A DNA stretch of 64,000 bases, taken from Luzula sylvatica. Lineage: Eukaryota > Streptophyta > Magnoliopsida > Poales > Juncaceae. Each line of letters begins with the position of its first letter. Position 1 is the first letter of the stretch. Made by a program: the position numbers and the translations under genes. Of this stretch, positions 1-12,119 are shown piece by piece. The notes under the pieces were generated by a model. It did not search any database, had not been told where the DNA came from, and saw only the letters and a list, made by a program, of their open reading frames with translations. The stretch spans positions 8,410,655-8,474,654 of the forward strand of contig OX326961.1 of NCBI GenBank assembly GCA_946800325.1, in the 5' to 3' direction.

Positions 1-108
1 CTTATAATTTGGTCATCCAAACTAACTGCGGAATAACTAATTCCAAAACTTTTTACTCGACCTTATAATCCGATTTCACTCTACTAATTCCGTTTGCCAA
101 ACAGCTCC
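1..108. mobile_element. Right end of a Harbinger-like element
   Basis: The sequence closely matches the last ~115 bp of the complete element at 49772-51416, including the segment reading TTATAATCCGATT and the terminus GCCAAACAGCTCC. It is followed by TAA (109-111), which fits a 3-bp PIF/Harbinger-type target duplication. The left end is outside the window, so size and content are unknown. Confidence 0.65.
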
Positions 109-111
109 TAA

Positions 112-420
112 AATAAATCAATATGTTTGGAAATACCAGAAATAACACCTTCGACTTTTCAAAAATTAAGAGATTGAAAAATTAATCACATTTCAAAACT
201 TGAGATCAGTTAGACAATTAACCACCGGTTAAATAATTGAAGTCCTCCAATTTATTCAAACCTTAATAGCTCCCATTCAACAGTATCATTAAATCTTTTA
301 TTTTTTGCAATATAGACCAATTCTTTTAAGTAAATAAGAAAAGTAACGAGGTATTTGTGAAAATGACAGGTATGACCGGTTAGTCTCCTTATTTCTATCA
401 TACACCTAAAATTATACATT
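112..420. other. AT-rich spacer, nothing recognised
   Basis: No coding potential, RNA gene or repeat structure is evident. It separates the Harbinger-like end from the left remnant of the foldback array. Confidence 0.5.
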
Positions 421-450
421 TAATTATATTCGATATCGTATTGGAAATAG
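421..450. repeat. Left remnant of the foldback array, split by the LTR element
   Basis: Reads ATTCGATATCGTATTGG then AAATAG, the same motif vocabulary as 4269-5278. The LTR retrotransposon starts directly after it, and its AATAG target duplication ends this segment, so the two parts were one repeat before insertion. Confidence 0.6.
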
Positions 451-1063
451 TGTTGGGGCGGCGGCAACGATCCGGCACCGTCCCGTGAATAAAAATAAAT
501 GCAATTTGCCCGTACAAAACGGACCGTAATAACTATGTGAATTCAACCGAATAATCTTAATCAAAACCGTACCTTAACCGTATGCGGAAACGTATGGAAT
601 CCGTCCGAATTGATGTCGCGACATCACCGTTGTTGCGTTCATGAAGCCTTAGTCGCAAAGATTTGGAATTCCAAGCACTTTATGATCTCCAATTTGAAGA
701 ATCCTTCAGTTTCTTTTCTCCTATGGATCTCTCTCTTTTCTTAATGGAATGGAAAAGAGAATGGCAGAATTTTTATCTTATCATATGTGCTTGGGACCAA
801 TTTGCTTTTTTTGCCACAAGGCATCTTTTCACAAAGACGTACCTTTTGGGCTCCCTAATGTGGATTTTCTAATTCAGCCCATCATAGAAAATAGAAGCAC
901 CACCCACAATATTCTACACATCAAAAGGCCCACAACTTAATTGACACATTTAATGCTTAATTTTATAAATAAAATTCATCACTATATTTTAAACATATAA
1001 ATGACAATATTACAACACATAATATTTTACATATAAGTCCAATGTTGGAATAATGTTCCAACA
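451..1063 (-). repeat. 3' LTR (left copy)
   Basis: 613 bp, TGTTGG...CCAACA, same length as the right copy. Being the left copy of a minus-strand element, it is the 3' LTR. Short open frames inside it recur in the other LTR and are not genes. Confidence 0.93.
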
Positions 1064-1074
1064 ATCTCCCACTT
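1064..1074 (-). promoter_or_regulatory. Polypurine tract of the LTR element
   Basis: On the minus strand this reads AAGTGGGAGAT directly before the LTR start TGTTGG, the expected place and composition for the plus-strand primer of reverse transcription. Confidence 0.8.
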
Positions 1075-1378
1075 GGACTATATGTAATTCCTTATAATTA
1101 CGTATTGACCATAAATCGAAATACGCGTACTTATTTGTCATAAAAAACCTTCTGTGTCCCTAACCAATTCCGTCCATCAATAATATCAACGTAGGATCAA
1201 AGCGGATTTCGTTACATTTAACGCAACTAAACCTTCAATGGTCACATACACTAATACAACTGAATGACATGAATCATGATGTGGATGTGTAGCATGGAAA
1301 TTTCATGTAATGTGATCTTAACATGCCTATTTCCAACTTGGTCCTCCTAAAAAATAAATTTAGTGAGATTCTTAAAAT

Positions 1379-1526
1379 CGTCTCCTTTAATAACTTAATG
1401 AGACAAACCGTCTCCTTTAATAACCTAATGAGACAAACCGTCTCCTTCAAAACTGCATTGAGACAACCCGTCTCCTTTAATACCTTATGAGACAAACCGT
1501 CTCCTTCAAACTATATTGAGACGAAC
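1379..1526. repeat. ~30-bp tandem repeat, 5 copies, inside the LTR element
   Basis: Five consecutive units beginning CGTCTCCTT and ending GAGACAAAC (30, 30, 30, 29 and 29 bp). Each unit carries GTCTC near its start and GAGAC near its end, so each can form a small stem. A short minus-strand frame through it reads repeated LLKETVCLI, which is a by-product of the 30-bp period. Confidence 0.85.
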
Positions 1527-1900
1527 CTTATCTAAATCAGAGTAAATTGATAAATGTATCTTTAATTCTGCAGAATAACCATAATACCGAAAACTTGAAA
1601 ACTTTATAACCTTATCATATGTGTATGACATATGTTTATATCACGTGTCTATATCATAATAACTGTACAAATATTTACTCCCACTATAACTGAATATCCT
1701 TAACCGAAATTACACCCATATAAACAACGTCTTGCTTATATAACCTATTGGGTAATTATACCTTATTGGAGTTTGTACCAAAATATATGATAGATAAATA
1801 TTACTCTGAATTTCTTTACTTTCTCTCACGTAAGTAATGGTATATTTAATAATTAACAAAATCCATCTCAAAACCAAATAAGATGATTTTGTTATACAAC

Positions 1901-2006
<106 letters not shown>

Positions 2007-2619
2007 AATGTCAATTTTCTTGAAATGTCAAAGTTTGTCTTTTCGGCTAAACAAAATTTGTAGCCGTATTTCCCCCCCCCGCAAACAAGACATCTTTAAA
2101 GAATCATAAATCGCATAAATGCAAGAACCGAATTAACGTTAAATAGAAAACTATAATCAAGCATTGTATTGCTCACCAAAATAACTGAATAATAATAATA
2201 AATTTAATTAAAGGTTATCCCCATCATCAAGATATCATTTTTCCATTAATATTTTGACTTTGGCCAATCATATTAACTTCTTATTGATATCTTGGCGTAG
2301 TAATCAAGAATTGATAATAAATTAACGTGTCAATAAATTAACCTTCTTTTGGGCCGATTAAATAAATCACACGTAAAATCGAATAATTATCACACACTTA
2401 TTACCACAGATACATATGAAATTATATTAAATATTGCCTTCCTTTGGGCCGGTCAATATTTAAATAATATCATACACATATCTTTTTATATTTTAAAATA
2501 TAATTAATTTCAACAAGAGATGTCACTTTGGCGACATGTTGCTGACCTTAATTAATCTCAAAACACATATACCTTCAACCTTTTAATTAATCTTTAAATT
2601 ATACCTTATTATGGACAAT

Positions 2620-2937
2620 TTCCTTAACTTTAATATTCAAAATTTTAATATTCTGAATTTTAATATCCATAATTTCCATATTCTAAATGTTCATATTTAG
2701 AATTTTCATATTCGGAATTTTCCTGCTCCAGATTTCAATAACAGAATTTCCAGATCCAGAATTTTCCTGCTCAAATTTCAATATCTGGAATTTCCAGATT
2801 CAGAATTCCGGATTCCAGACTTTGAATATCCAAAAATACTTATTCCAAAATTCCAGATTCCAGAACTTAATTGTCCATAATTTCCAGATTCGGAATTTCA
2901 GATTCCAGACTTTGAATGTCTAGAATTTCCAGATTCG

Positions 2938-2975
<38 letters not shown>

Positions 2976-3220
2976 CCTTAAAAAACCAGAATATGGAATC
3001 GGAAATTTAAATCCCAGTTTTTTTTTTTTTTTTTCAGATTTATAAATTCGGGATTTGAAATACCTTGAGAAAACCGGAATATTAAATCCAAAATCTGTTT
3101 CCCAGTTTTTCTTTTCCTAATTTTCAAATCCAAACCATAAAATTCAGAATCTCATGTCCTGATTTTCCATAGTAGAATTTGTAATTCTGGATTTTAACAA
3201 ACTTAAAAAACCGAGAAAAC
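2620..3220. repeat. Degenerate TTCCAGATTC repeats with T-runs
   Basis: Short diverged copies of patterns such as AATTTCCAGATTCAG recur through 2620-2937. They are followed by a run of about 32 T (2939-2970) and, after a gap, another T run (~3019-3034), then more similar motifs to ~3220. This is low-complexity retrotransposon interior; the short open frame through it is not a credible gene. Confidence 0.6.
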
Positions 3221-3640
3221 AAAATTCAAATTTTCAATTAACATAAACGTCGGGACTCCAAATCCCGTCTCTTCCAAAAAAGAATATTACGACCCACCAT
3301 CAGACTTCAGAGCCATTGAATGATTGAAGCGGTTCCATTCTTTCATGGCATCTCACGATGAAATGGTCCACTGGGCCTTTCTGACCTACGGGTCCCTCCG
3401 TCACCGGCGTCCGTAGACGAAACGAAGACCACAGACCTCTCCGGAATCGCCCACTGAGTATAGAGAGATAGTACAAATTTTCTATAATCTTTTCTTTCTC
3501 TAAAATTTCGCGACCCGTTTATGACCCGTTTTGATAAAAAATGAAATTATCCAAAATTAATCGAAATTGGACGAGAGAAATCGTGCTAAACACTGTATAC
3601 TTCGTTTCTCTTCCATTTAAACCGTGATTCACCATAGTTT

Positions 3641-3653
3641 CGTTCTGATACCA
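3641..3653 (-). promoter_or_regulatory. Primer binding site (initiator tRNA-Met)
   Basis: The minus strand reads TGGTATCAGAACG two bases inside the 5' LTR. This matches the common plant retrotransposon site TGGTATCAGAGC, complementary to the 3' end of initiator tRNA-Met, with a difference near its inner end. Confidence 0.9.
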
Positions 3654-3655
3654 AT

Positions 3656-4268
3656 TGTTGGGGCGGCGGCAACGATCCGGCACCGTCCCGTGAATAAAAA
3701 TAAATTCAATTTGCCCGTACAAAACGGACCGTAATAACTATGTGAATTCAACCGAATAATCTTAATCAAAATCGTACCTTAACCGTATGCGGAAGCGTAT
3801 GGAATCCGTCCGAATTGATGTCGCGCCATCACCGTTGTTGCGTTCATGAAGCCTTAGTCGCAAAGATTTGGAATTCCAAGCACTTTATGATCTCCAATTT
3901 GAAGAATCCTTCGGTTTCTTTTCTCCTATGGATCTCTCTCTTTTCTTAATGGGATGGAAAAGAGAATGGCAGAATTTTTATCTTATCATATGTGCTTGGG
4001 ACCAATTTGTTTTTATAGCCACAAGGCATATTTTCACAAAGACGTACCTTTTGGGCTCCCTAATGTGAAATTTCTAATTCAGCCCATCATAGAAAATAGA
4101 AGCACTACCCACAATATTCTACACATCAAAAGGCCCACAACTTAATTGACACATTTAATTCTTAATTTTATAAATAAAATTCATCACTATATTATAAGCA
4201 TATAAATGACAATATTACAACACATAATATTTTACATATAAGTCCAATGTTGGAATAATGTTCCAACA
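3656..4268 (-). repeat. 5' LTR (right copy)
   Basis: 613 bp, TGTTGG...CCAACA, adjacent to the primer binding site, so it is the 5' LTR of a leftward-transcribed element. It is about 97% identical by eye to the left copy with no length change. Confidence 0.93.
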
Positions 4269-5278
4269 AATAGAACATCGATTATTTTATTTGTATTCAA
4301 AATCTGATATTCAATATTGCATACCATATTTGTATTCGAAATCATATATCGAATATCGAATAACACATTCATATATAATTATATATACTCGTATCTGAAA
4401 TCGGATACCGAATAACATATTCGTATCCGAGATCGCATATCGAATATCATATATGTATATGTATTTGTATTCGAAATCTGATATCGTATTCATACACATA
4501 TTTATAACATAAATCGGATACCGTTCGTAACCGAAATTGCATATAAGATATCGTATTTGTATATGTATTCATATCCGAAATCGGATATCGCATATTGTAT
4601 CAAAAACGGATATCAAATACAGGATACTGTATTCATATTTGTATCCAAAATTGAATATTGTATACCGTATTGGTATTTGAGATCGCATATGTGATACCGT
4701 ATTCGTATCTGTATTCATGTCCGAAATCGGATACTATATTTGTATTCGTATCTAAAATCGATTATCGATTATTGGATACGGTATTCATATTTGTATTCAA
4801 AATCGGATATCAAATATCGGATATCATATTCGTATCCGAAGTCGCATATCGTATATCGTATTCGAAATGAGATATATTCGAGATTGGATGCCGAATATGT
4901 CGTATTCGAAATACGATATATGATATTTCGAATATGAATACGATATTCGATATGTTACTTCGGATACGAATACAATATTCGATATCCAATTTTGGATACA
5001 AATACGAATATGATATACGATATTCGATATCTGATTTCATATACAAATATATATACCAATGCAGTATCCAATATGCAATTTCGGATACAAATACGATATT
5101 CGATATTTTATTTTGGATACAAATATGATATCCGTTATGCGATTTTGAATGCTAATATGGTAATTGATAGCCAATTTTGGATTCGAATACGGTATTCGTC
5201 ATTCGATATCCGATTTTGATTACTAATATAATACGTGAGCGATATTTGATTTCGGATATGAATACGAAATAGTAGAAT
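4269..5278. repeat. Foldback array of GATATCGTATTCG-type subrepeats
   Basis: The left half (to ~4890) is made of diverged copies of a roughly 25-30-bp unit read as TATTCGTATCCGAAATCGG. The right half (from ~4920) carries the same unit in reverse complement (TTCGGATACGAATACGATAT). The whole is a large imperfect inverted repeat with a short centre near 4890-4920. Its leftmost piece lies at 421-450, separated by the LTR insertion. Several short open frames rich in I, Y, D and S cross it on both strands; they reflect the repeat composition. Foldback transposon or decayed satellite are both possible. Confidence 0.7.
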
Positions 5279-5742
5279 TTTAAGTGTTAATACAAAATAT
5301 GGAGGCTAACTAGTTATATCTGTCACTTTTACTGATTTTCTTGTTGATTGAAATCTATGATCTGTACTAAAAAAATGAAGGGTTTAGTGGCGCCCTGGGT
5401 GTAGGCTAACTTAAATTATTTAATTATGACAGGGAAATTGAGGATTTAATTATCTAATTGATCTCGACTTTTAAAATGCAAATAATTTTTCAACCTCTCG
5501 AGGGTGTGATACTTATTTCATGTATTTCCAAACATGTTTGTTTATTCAGGTGAAAACCATATTTGGTCACCGTTTTAACATTTTCTCTATTTCGTAAGTC
5601 CAATGTTGTTACAAGAGTATATATGATATTTTTTTGTTTCTTAGGATTATAAATGACATTAAAGATGATATCGTGACACAAAAATAGAAAATTGTATATT
5701 GTTTTGCGGATACGATTTAGAGAAGTTCATGTTTTGTTAAAT
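5279..5742. other. AT-rich spacer, nothing recognised
   Basis: No gene, RNA or clear repeat seen between the foldback array and the tandem array. Confidence 0.5.
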
Positions 5743-6530
5743 TCTATCTTATATATAAAGTAAACAAAATTCTTGATCATATATGAGGCCACATCACCTC
5801 CTTACATTTTGGTCTATTTTTATTTGCATTTTGATCTTTTTTTTATTCTATCTTATATATAAAGTAATCTATCTTATCTATAAAGTAAACAAAATTCTTG
5901 ATCATACATGAGGCCACATCACCTCCTTACATTTTGGTCCTTTTTTATTTATATTTTGATCATTTTTTTATTCTATCTTATATATAAAGTAAACAAAATT
6001 CTTGATCATACATGAGGCCACATCATCTCCTTATATTTTAGTCCTTTTTTATTTACATTTTGATCTTTTTTTTATTCTATCTTATATATAAAGTAATCTA
6101 TGTTATATATAAAGTAAACAAAATTCTTGATCATACATGAGGCCACATCACCTCCTTGTATTTTGGTCCTTTTTATTTATATTTTGATCATTTTTTTATT
6201 CTATCTTATATATAAAGTAAACAAAATTATTTATCATACATGAGGCCACATCATCTCCTTATATTTTAGTCCTTTTTTATTTAAATTTTGATCATTTTTT
6301 TATTCTATCTTATATATAAAGTAATCTATCTTATATATAAAGTAAACAAAATTCTTGATCATACATGAGGCCACATCACCTCCTTACATTTTGGTCCTTT
6401 TTTATTTATATTTTGATCCTTTTTTATTTTATCTTATATATAAAGTAAACACAATTCTTGATCATACATGAGGCCACATCACCTCCTTACATTTTGGTTC
6501 TTTTTTATTTACATTTTGATCATTTTTTCT
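5743..6530. repeat. Tandem array with a two-unit higher-order period (~229 bp)
   Basis: Units start TCTATCTTATATATAAAG and contain TTCTTGATCATACATGAGG and CCACATCACCTCC. Starts lie near 5743, 5847, 5972, 6076, 6200, 6304 and ~6427, giving alternating spacings of ~104 and ~125 bp. The longer unit has an internal 21-bp duplication of its first motif. The repeating entity is therefore a ~229-bp dimer, present about three times. The unit start resembles 5' ends of plant Helitrons, so repeated Helitron heads are one explanation; a local satellite is another. Confidence 0.85.
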
Positions 6531-7100
6531 TATTTTATATTTTGGCCTTTTTTTTAGTTTATTTACATTTTGGTCCTTTTTTGCATTTTGATCCTTTTTT
6601 TTATATTTTGGTCCTTTTTTATTTACATTTTGATCTTTTTTTTTATTTTGGTCCTTTTTTCTTATTTTATATTTTGGTCCTTTTTTTTAGTTTATTCACA
6701 GTTTGGTCCTTTTTTACATTTTGATGTTTTTTTCCTATTTTATATTTTGGTCATTTTTTACATTTTGATTTTTTTTTTTGATCCTTTATTTACATTTTGG
6801 TCCTTTTTATTTACATTTTGGTCCTTTTTTACATTTTGGTCCTTTATTTTGGTCTTTTTTTGGTTTATTTACATTTTGGTCATTTTTTACATTTTGATCA
6901 TTTTTTCCTATTTTATATTTTGGTCCTTTTTTTACATTTTGATCATTTTAATCATTATTTCTTATTTTTCAATTTTTTTTTTAATTTTGCTCATTGGGCA
7001 GGGTTATGTATGCAATTTCGTAAGTTCAATTTTTTTTTTTTTGTAATTTTCCTTTTTACCCATCTTTTTACTTTTTACATTTTGGTCCTTTTTTTGCTTT
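6531..7100. repeat. T-rich minisatellite (TTTACATTTTGGTCC)
   Basis: Diverged ~20-bp units reading TACATTTTGGTCCTTTTTT, derived from the end of the preceding 104/125-bp units. The open frames of up to 158 codons here are long only because the unit lacks stop codons; the peptides are F/L/I/Y-rich repeats with no recognisable domain. Confidence 0.85.
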
Positions 7101-7515
7101 TCAATTATTGTTGGTATTTGCTCATATTGCACGGGTATATATGAAATTTTGTGACCGCAAATTTATGCGAGTTTTTTTTATCATTTGCCCGTTGTATCCA
7201 TATGACACATTGTGATCATTTAATGAACCGTAACTATAATGCATCTCTTGACATCAAATATATTTGCGAATATGTCATGATTATATTAATCGATTTTAAA
7301 AGCACTTGAACAAATGCTATTTATACAAATTATATCAGAAAATAATATACGTGATAGATTAATTTCATGAATCTTATGCATCTATTAACATCATGATATT
7401 TGCAAATATGTCATGATTATATTAATTTAGTTCAAACGCACGCGCGTTAATTCGCACACGAGTTAATTCTATTTAAATAATTATATAAAAAACATGTAAA
7501 AAATAGATATGTTGT
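7101..7515. other. AT-rich stretch with one imperfect direct repeat
   Basis: ATATGTCATGATTATATTAAT with its left context occurs near 7259-7292 and again near 7398-7430. Nothing coding is seen. Confidence 0.55.
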
Positions 7516-7533
7516 CCCGCGCAATTGCGCGGG
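7516..7533. repeat. GC-rich perfect palindrome, possible Helitron 3' hairpin
   Basis: CCCGCGCAATTGCGCGGG is an 18-bp perfect palindrome in AT-rich surroundings. Similar hairpins occur near Helitron 3' ends, and the repeated TCTATC units at 5743 could be the matching 5' end. No CTAG terminus follows at the usual distance, so the assignment is weak. Confidence 0.35.
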
Positions 7534-8237
7534 GAGAATTAAATATAGAGCAAGAGGTTACATGAGAGTTAATTCTGAATTAATGTTAAGCTGGCATAAT
7601 CAAATATTCTTAATTAAATAAAGTTAGAACATAAAAACCGCCAAGAAAAACAAATCTTAGAAAAATAAATTGGGGACGTAGATTAATTAATGGGCATAAC
7701 ACACGCATGGAGAGAAAGGGAAAGGAGAAGAAAAATGCAACAAAAATAGAGAGGAGGAGGACACATTGACATGGAGACTAATTGAATTAGAAATTCCCTT
7801 TGAACATGTGCCTGAACTCTTTCAATTTTTTCTTCACGGTTCTTGTACGTGCATTTCACACTATTGGTTCAATTGGGGAGAGTGGAAAAGGGACATAAAA
7901 AGATAAAGTAATTCAGGATATAAACATATAATTGTAATTTCAAATATTTGTAGTCAGATTTTACGATATTAATATTTCGACAAATTTGTTATGCTTTGAA
8001 TTTTGAGAGGATAAATATGATAGTTTATGATTAGAAAGATAACAAAAATTTGTTTTGGCATTTACATTCTCGTACACAAATTGGGGTATCGGTATTCTGG
8101 GTATTCTGTCAAAGGTGACCCCAAGATTATTTTGGTAATCTTTAGACACACAATTAACCCTAAACGAATTCATCCAAGCCCAAGATCCCTCACAACTGTT
8201 TTAATGCAAACTTATGATCCATACAAGCATCTCATCA
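7534..8237. other. Spacer, nothing recognised
   Basis: A short purine-rich part (7700-7770) is present, but there is no gene or structured repeat that I can support. Confidence 0.5.
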
Positions 8238-8690
8238 ATTCGAATGGATTGTTGCGAACCTAGCAATACTGACAGTACACGAGGATGAATTTACTTCGAG
8301 GGGAGAAGGAACCCATTGTTTCTCGGTTAAATCAGCTTATGATGGATTAATTATTGTGTGTGTGTGTGTGGGGAAGCTGAACATTCCTCCGAAAATAAGA
8401 ATTTTTGCATGGAAAGAGAGTTTGCTGAACATCATGAAGGAATGCATCTTCGCGGATCAAACCTGGTGGATATGGCTACAGAGGGGTTAAGGAGATGAAA
8501 GAGAATGCTGTAAGGAGAGTTATAACACCTCAGGGATACTTATTTTTCCTGATTTCCGAGTTATGGATAGAACGTAGCAATCGAGTGTTCATCGATGAAA
8601 AAATATCTCCTCTAATGGTCGCCGTGAAAAAAAAATCCGAGCTTGAAACATGGCAAAATAGAAAACCAATTAATGGCAAGTAAAACAAAT
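8238..8690 (+). pseudogene. LINE relic: C-terminal reverse-transcriptase zinc-binding region
   Basis: Translating across frames gives THCFSVKSAYDG, then after a (TG)n run LNIPPKIRIFAWKESLLN, then LWIERSNRVF. This is the order and wording of the zf-RVT region and following segment at the C-terminal side of plant L1-type LINE polyproteins (SVKSAY...PPK...FAW...W.ERNNR.F). The (TG)n at ~8353-8372 and later stops break the frame. No upstream endonuclease or catalytic RT motifs are seen, so it is a 3' fragment, as expected of a 5'-truncated LINE. The family match is from memory of the motif, not a search. Confidence 0.7.
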
Positions 8691-10566
8691 GCGAGGGTGT
8701 GAGCATTAAGATCTGTAAGATAAAATCTTAGGAGCATGGGGAATAATCGGGAAGTATGAGAACAATTATTTTGGTAGCCAACTTGGCTATTATGTTTTGT
8801 TAATTAATATTCTAGATACATTTTTTATAATCTTGAGACGTATTGTTTTTCATCAAATATAACAAACAACTTCAGTGTGGGTCGACCCATCTTAAGTAAT
8901 TATATTAACAAACAAATATTTTGACATTAAAAAAAGATATACAAGAAATGGTTCCATATTTTATTTTACCATGCAAAACATGAAATTTTAATTTATTTTT
9001 AGCCCCTCCAATGCCAAACTACGAGTATCCAAAAAAAATTAGGAAATATTTTCAAAAACCCCCTAACTTTTCTGCTTTTCTGAGAATTATGAAAAACCTC
9101 CTAACTTATTTTTGGGGAGAAAAACAAGCGCGATACGCGTTCGATCCAATCATTTTTTAATAAATTGGGGGAAAAAAAGTACAAAGGTGTCCGTCCGTAT
9201 TTACAAATGTGATACTACTTAAGATCTAAGGATTTTTGAAATAAGAGTGATCATATTAACCACCAACCACTAACTAAGTCTGCGATATGCTTGACAAAAA
9301 GTTGGTGCATTCGGTCTTTGCTCTCTGGTTTGAGCGTATGGGATGATGAGTAAGAGTGGTAGCATAATAGTAATTACAAATAATAATTTAACCAGAGACT
9401 CCTATTTTCTTCTTCATCTTTTTATTTTGTTTGTTTCAAACTATACATTATTTTACTTTCAATTTCAAATTTCTCTTCTTTTTATTATATGTTTTCGCTG
9501 ATTTTGACTTTGTTTCTGCTCTCTTTCTTGGTTCATTCTATTGTTCATGGTTCCAATAATGAATTACGGTACAAATATGATTGACAATGTGGACGAAGTC
9601 TGGAATGTTAAAATTTTGTTGCTGAGAAACTATGCAATGAGGTACTTTGTGCTGACTTAGATTGTGAATTCGGTTTGTTATTGGATTGTGTGCTTATTAT
9701 AATCATCAGGACAACACTACTGTTTCTACTTTCACGTTGTTGATCCACTCACCTGTTCTTTTTGGTTTGTTGGATTTGCATACTTCACCTGGACCGTTCC
9801 TTGTTTTGATTTTGTGGATTGCTATGAAGTCGTTCGATTTGTCGTGTCGTGTCATGGTGGCCGTTCGTTGTGTTAATTAGGCTGTTGACTGTGCTTTATT
9901 AATTATTATCGTGAATGGTCTCGGTGTGCTTTTGTGTTGCTTTTCTTGGTCGTAATTCTAATTCTAATTACGATAATGTTACTGTTCCTGCTCTACAATT
10001 ATAGTTTGTAACCAATTAATTATGTACTCTTCTATTTTTCTCTATCATGATTCCAATTTGACCGTGTATATGTTGAATTACATGCCTGTTGTTTCCAACC
10101 AACTTTGTTGTACCATTGTTCGATTCATAATTACAATGTAAAAACGATATTTTGTACTTTCATTTGTCGTCCAAAAAGGTCCATTTGTTCCGGTCACACA
10201 AATAAATGATTACGAACAAACACGTAAAACAGTCGAACATGCTTACCCTTACAAAAAGCAAGAATATAAGCTGTAATTCAAAATCCAATATGACCCGTGC
10301 TATCAGCATAAACACAACATAACGGAACCATTTCTCTCTGATTTGTCAACACATCGCACCACAAATTACATGCAAAAATAAAAATGTTTCATTACGTTCT
10401 TTCTTCTTTTAAAAAAAAACAAAGATTGAATCCGGGAAGAGTATATGTATTTTTTTTCACATTAATTTACTTTAAAGATAATTCGGTAGATTTTTTTTTA
10501 AATAATAATAATACCAAGGGGTATTTTTGTTATAGGGGTATTAAATAATAATAATAATAATAATCC
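8691..10566. other. AT/T-rich spacer without recognised genes
   Basis: Contains a short open frame (9686-9880) without a recognisable motif and an ATA/ATT-rich stretch near 10503-10562. The phrase CCGGGAAGAG occurs at ~10433 and again at the start of the SINE (~10565). Confidence 0.5.
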
Positions 10567-10785
10567 GGGAAGAGTTAGCCTAGTTGATCACACCTCTTGG
10601 CTAGGGAGCGAGAGGTGTGGGATTCGATTCCCGACGAAGACACTGGATTATAGATTAAATGTTAAATGATTGAATAGAGTGTGTGGCCTACGGGTTTGTA
10701 ATAAAAAAAAAAAAAAAAGAGATTGTGTTTGGAAGGGGGACTTTGAGCCCTCTCCGAATTTACTCAAAAAAAAAAAAAAATTATT
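10567..10785 (+). mobile_element. tRNA-derived SINE
   Basis: An A-box-like TAGCCTAGTTGATCA (10576-10590) and a B-box-like GATTCGATTCC (10621-10631) lie about 45 bp apart, the spacing of a tRNA-type internal RNA polymerase III promoter. A first A run (~10703-10718) follows the body. About 60 bp later a second A run (~10766-10780) ends the region. The body does not fold as a tRNA, so it is a SINE rather than a tRNA gene. No convincing flanking duplication was found; the MITE at 10787 starts right after its tail. Confidence 0.75.
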
Positions 10786-10786
10786 T

Positions 10787-11018
10787 GGGAAGTTCTATGA
10801 TAAACCAATTTTTTTATCATGGACCCTTTTTCAAAAATTTATTTTAAAAATTTTAGCTATTTATTAATTAATTATACAAAATTTATGTTTTGGATAGCAT
10901 TAAATTATAAATATACACTAGAATCTTACCAAAAAAATCATTATTTAACAAATATTCTAATTTTTTTTTTTTTTAAATGGGTCTATGATAAGAAAATTGG
11001 TCTATCATAGAACTCCCC
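10787..11018. mobile_element. MITE, Mutator-like, GGGGAGTTCTATGATA family
   Basis: A 232-bp element with long terminal inverted repeats: left GGGAAGTTCTATGATA, right (reverse complement) GGGGAGTTCTATGATA, matching for ~40 bp. The flanks AAATTATTT (10778-10786) and AAATTATTA (11019-11027) are an 8/9 match to a 9-bp target duplication, which suggests Mutator-like transposition. It is non-coding. The element at 15891-16151 belongs to the same family. Confidence 0.85.
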
Positions 11019-11477
11019 AAATTATTATCATGTTATTGGCCTTGATCCATCGAGAGGGTTAGGTAAAATGTACATGTATTTCATGTGGTTTTCTTATAGT
11101 ATTTTAAAACTTGGAGGTTTTAAAATGTTTAGGAAAGTTGCTAATTTTATCCAGATAAGTTAGTGTGTGTGCATCTCGAGTCCTCGACTAACACTATGGA
11201 AATTCTATTTATACATAATGTTTGTTACAATCAATAAAAGTACTCCTACGAATTTTCGTTAAACAAAATTTATGTACAAATTAAAGACATAATTTTATTT
11301 GTGTGATCAGGTAAGTCCTTCAAAATAAAAAAATGATTTGAATGATTCTATAAAATATAAAAAAAATATTTACATACATTATTTCTAATTTGATACAAAA
11401 TATTTTTGAAATATGGAAACAGAGTTTTATATTACAGAATATTTAAGATCCAAATTTCGAAATAATATTCTTTGTAA
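11019..11477. other. AT-rich spacer, nothing recognised
   Basis: No feature is supported here. Confidence 0.5.
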
Positions 11478-11483
11478 ACAAAA

Positions 11484-11509
11484 CCAAAGCGAAGCAGGGT
11501 AATCGCTAG
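11484..11509 (+). mobile_element. Helitron 3' end (degenerate)
   Basis: AAAGCGAAGCAGGGTAATCG then CTAG followed by T. It matches the usual CCCGC-AGCGAAGC-GCGGG + CTAG|T layout, but the left half of the hairpin is decayed. The element would extend leftwards; its 5' TC end was not identified. Confidence 0.6.
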
Positions 11510-11802
11510 TATTTATACTAATTTTGACATTTCATATGGACCAAACACAATTTTGATTCGGGTCCGATTTTTTCCGGTTGAACCACCGATCCGGTCTGAT
11601 TTTAATAATAGTGGATAAAAATGTGAGCCATTAATAAATTATAGTAGTTGGGAAATAATATTTGCCTGAATTTTGGAGTATTAAAGGAACTCGACTTTCT
11701 ATATAATTGCATGAATTTTGGTAATTTTGAGAACTTTGAATGCAAATGTTGTAATAGTATAAACTATTGGAGGAAATCAGTAAGATATCAAGAGCAAATG
11801 TA

Positions 11803-12095
11803 GAGCTAGCGATTTAGGGCGTACTAAAGAAACAAATATGAAAAAAAAAAGAAAAAAGAAAAAAAATAGCCAAATTTCAAAATTCAAACTCGATGTGATT
11901 CATGACTTTTTTTGTCCTGTTTAAATTCCGGTTTAAAATCACATTCCAAAGTTCTGCCACCATTGAGAGCCATATTAAAATCTTTTCTCAAAATAGCGCA
12001 GAGCTCGCGATTCTGGTCGTACTAAAAAAACAAATATGAAAAGAAAAGAAAAGAAAAAAAGATAACCATAAATGTTGAATTCCCATAAATACCAG
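11803..12095. repeat. Direct duplication, ~195-bp offset
   Basis: GAGCTAGCGATTTAGGGCGT plus CTAAAGAAACAAATATGAAAA and an A/G-rich run near 11803-11865 reappear near 11998-12060 as GAGCTCGCGATTCTGGTCGT and the following segment. A third partial copy starts at ~12106 (GAGTTCGCGATTC). Confidence 0.65.
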
Positions 12096-12119
12096 TTATG
12101 AATATAGAGTTCGCGATTC

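Noticed and set aside
663..940. Short frames recurring at 3868-4145
   Set aside because: Both lie within the two LTRs; the repetition is the LTR, not a gene family.
4311..5219. Cluster of short I/Y/S-rich frames on both strands
   Set aside because: Produced by the foldback subrepeats in all frames; no protein evidence.
6458..7144. Overlapping open frames up to 158 codons
   Set aside because: They are translations of the T-rich TACATTTTGGTCC minisatellite; F/L/I/Y repeats with no start context or domain.
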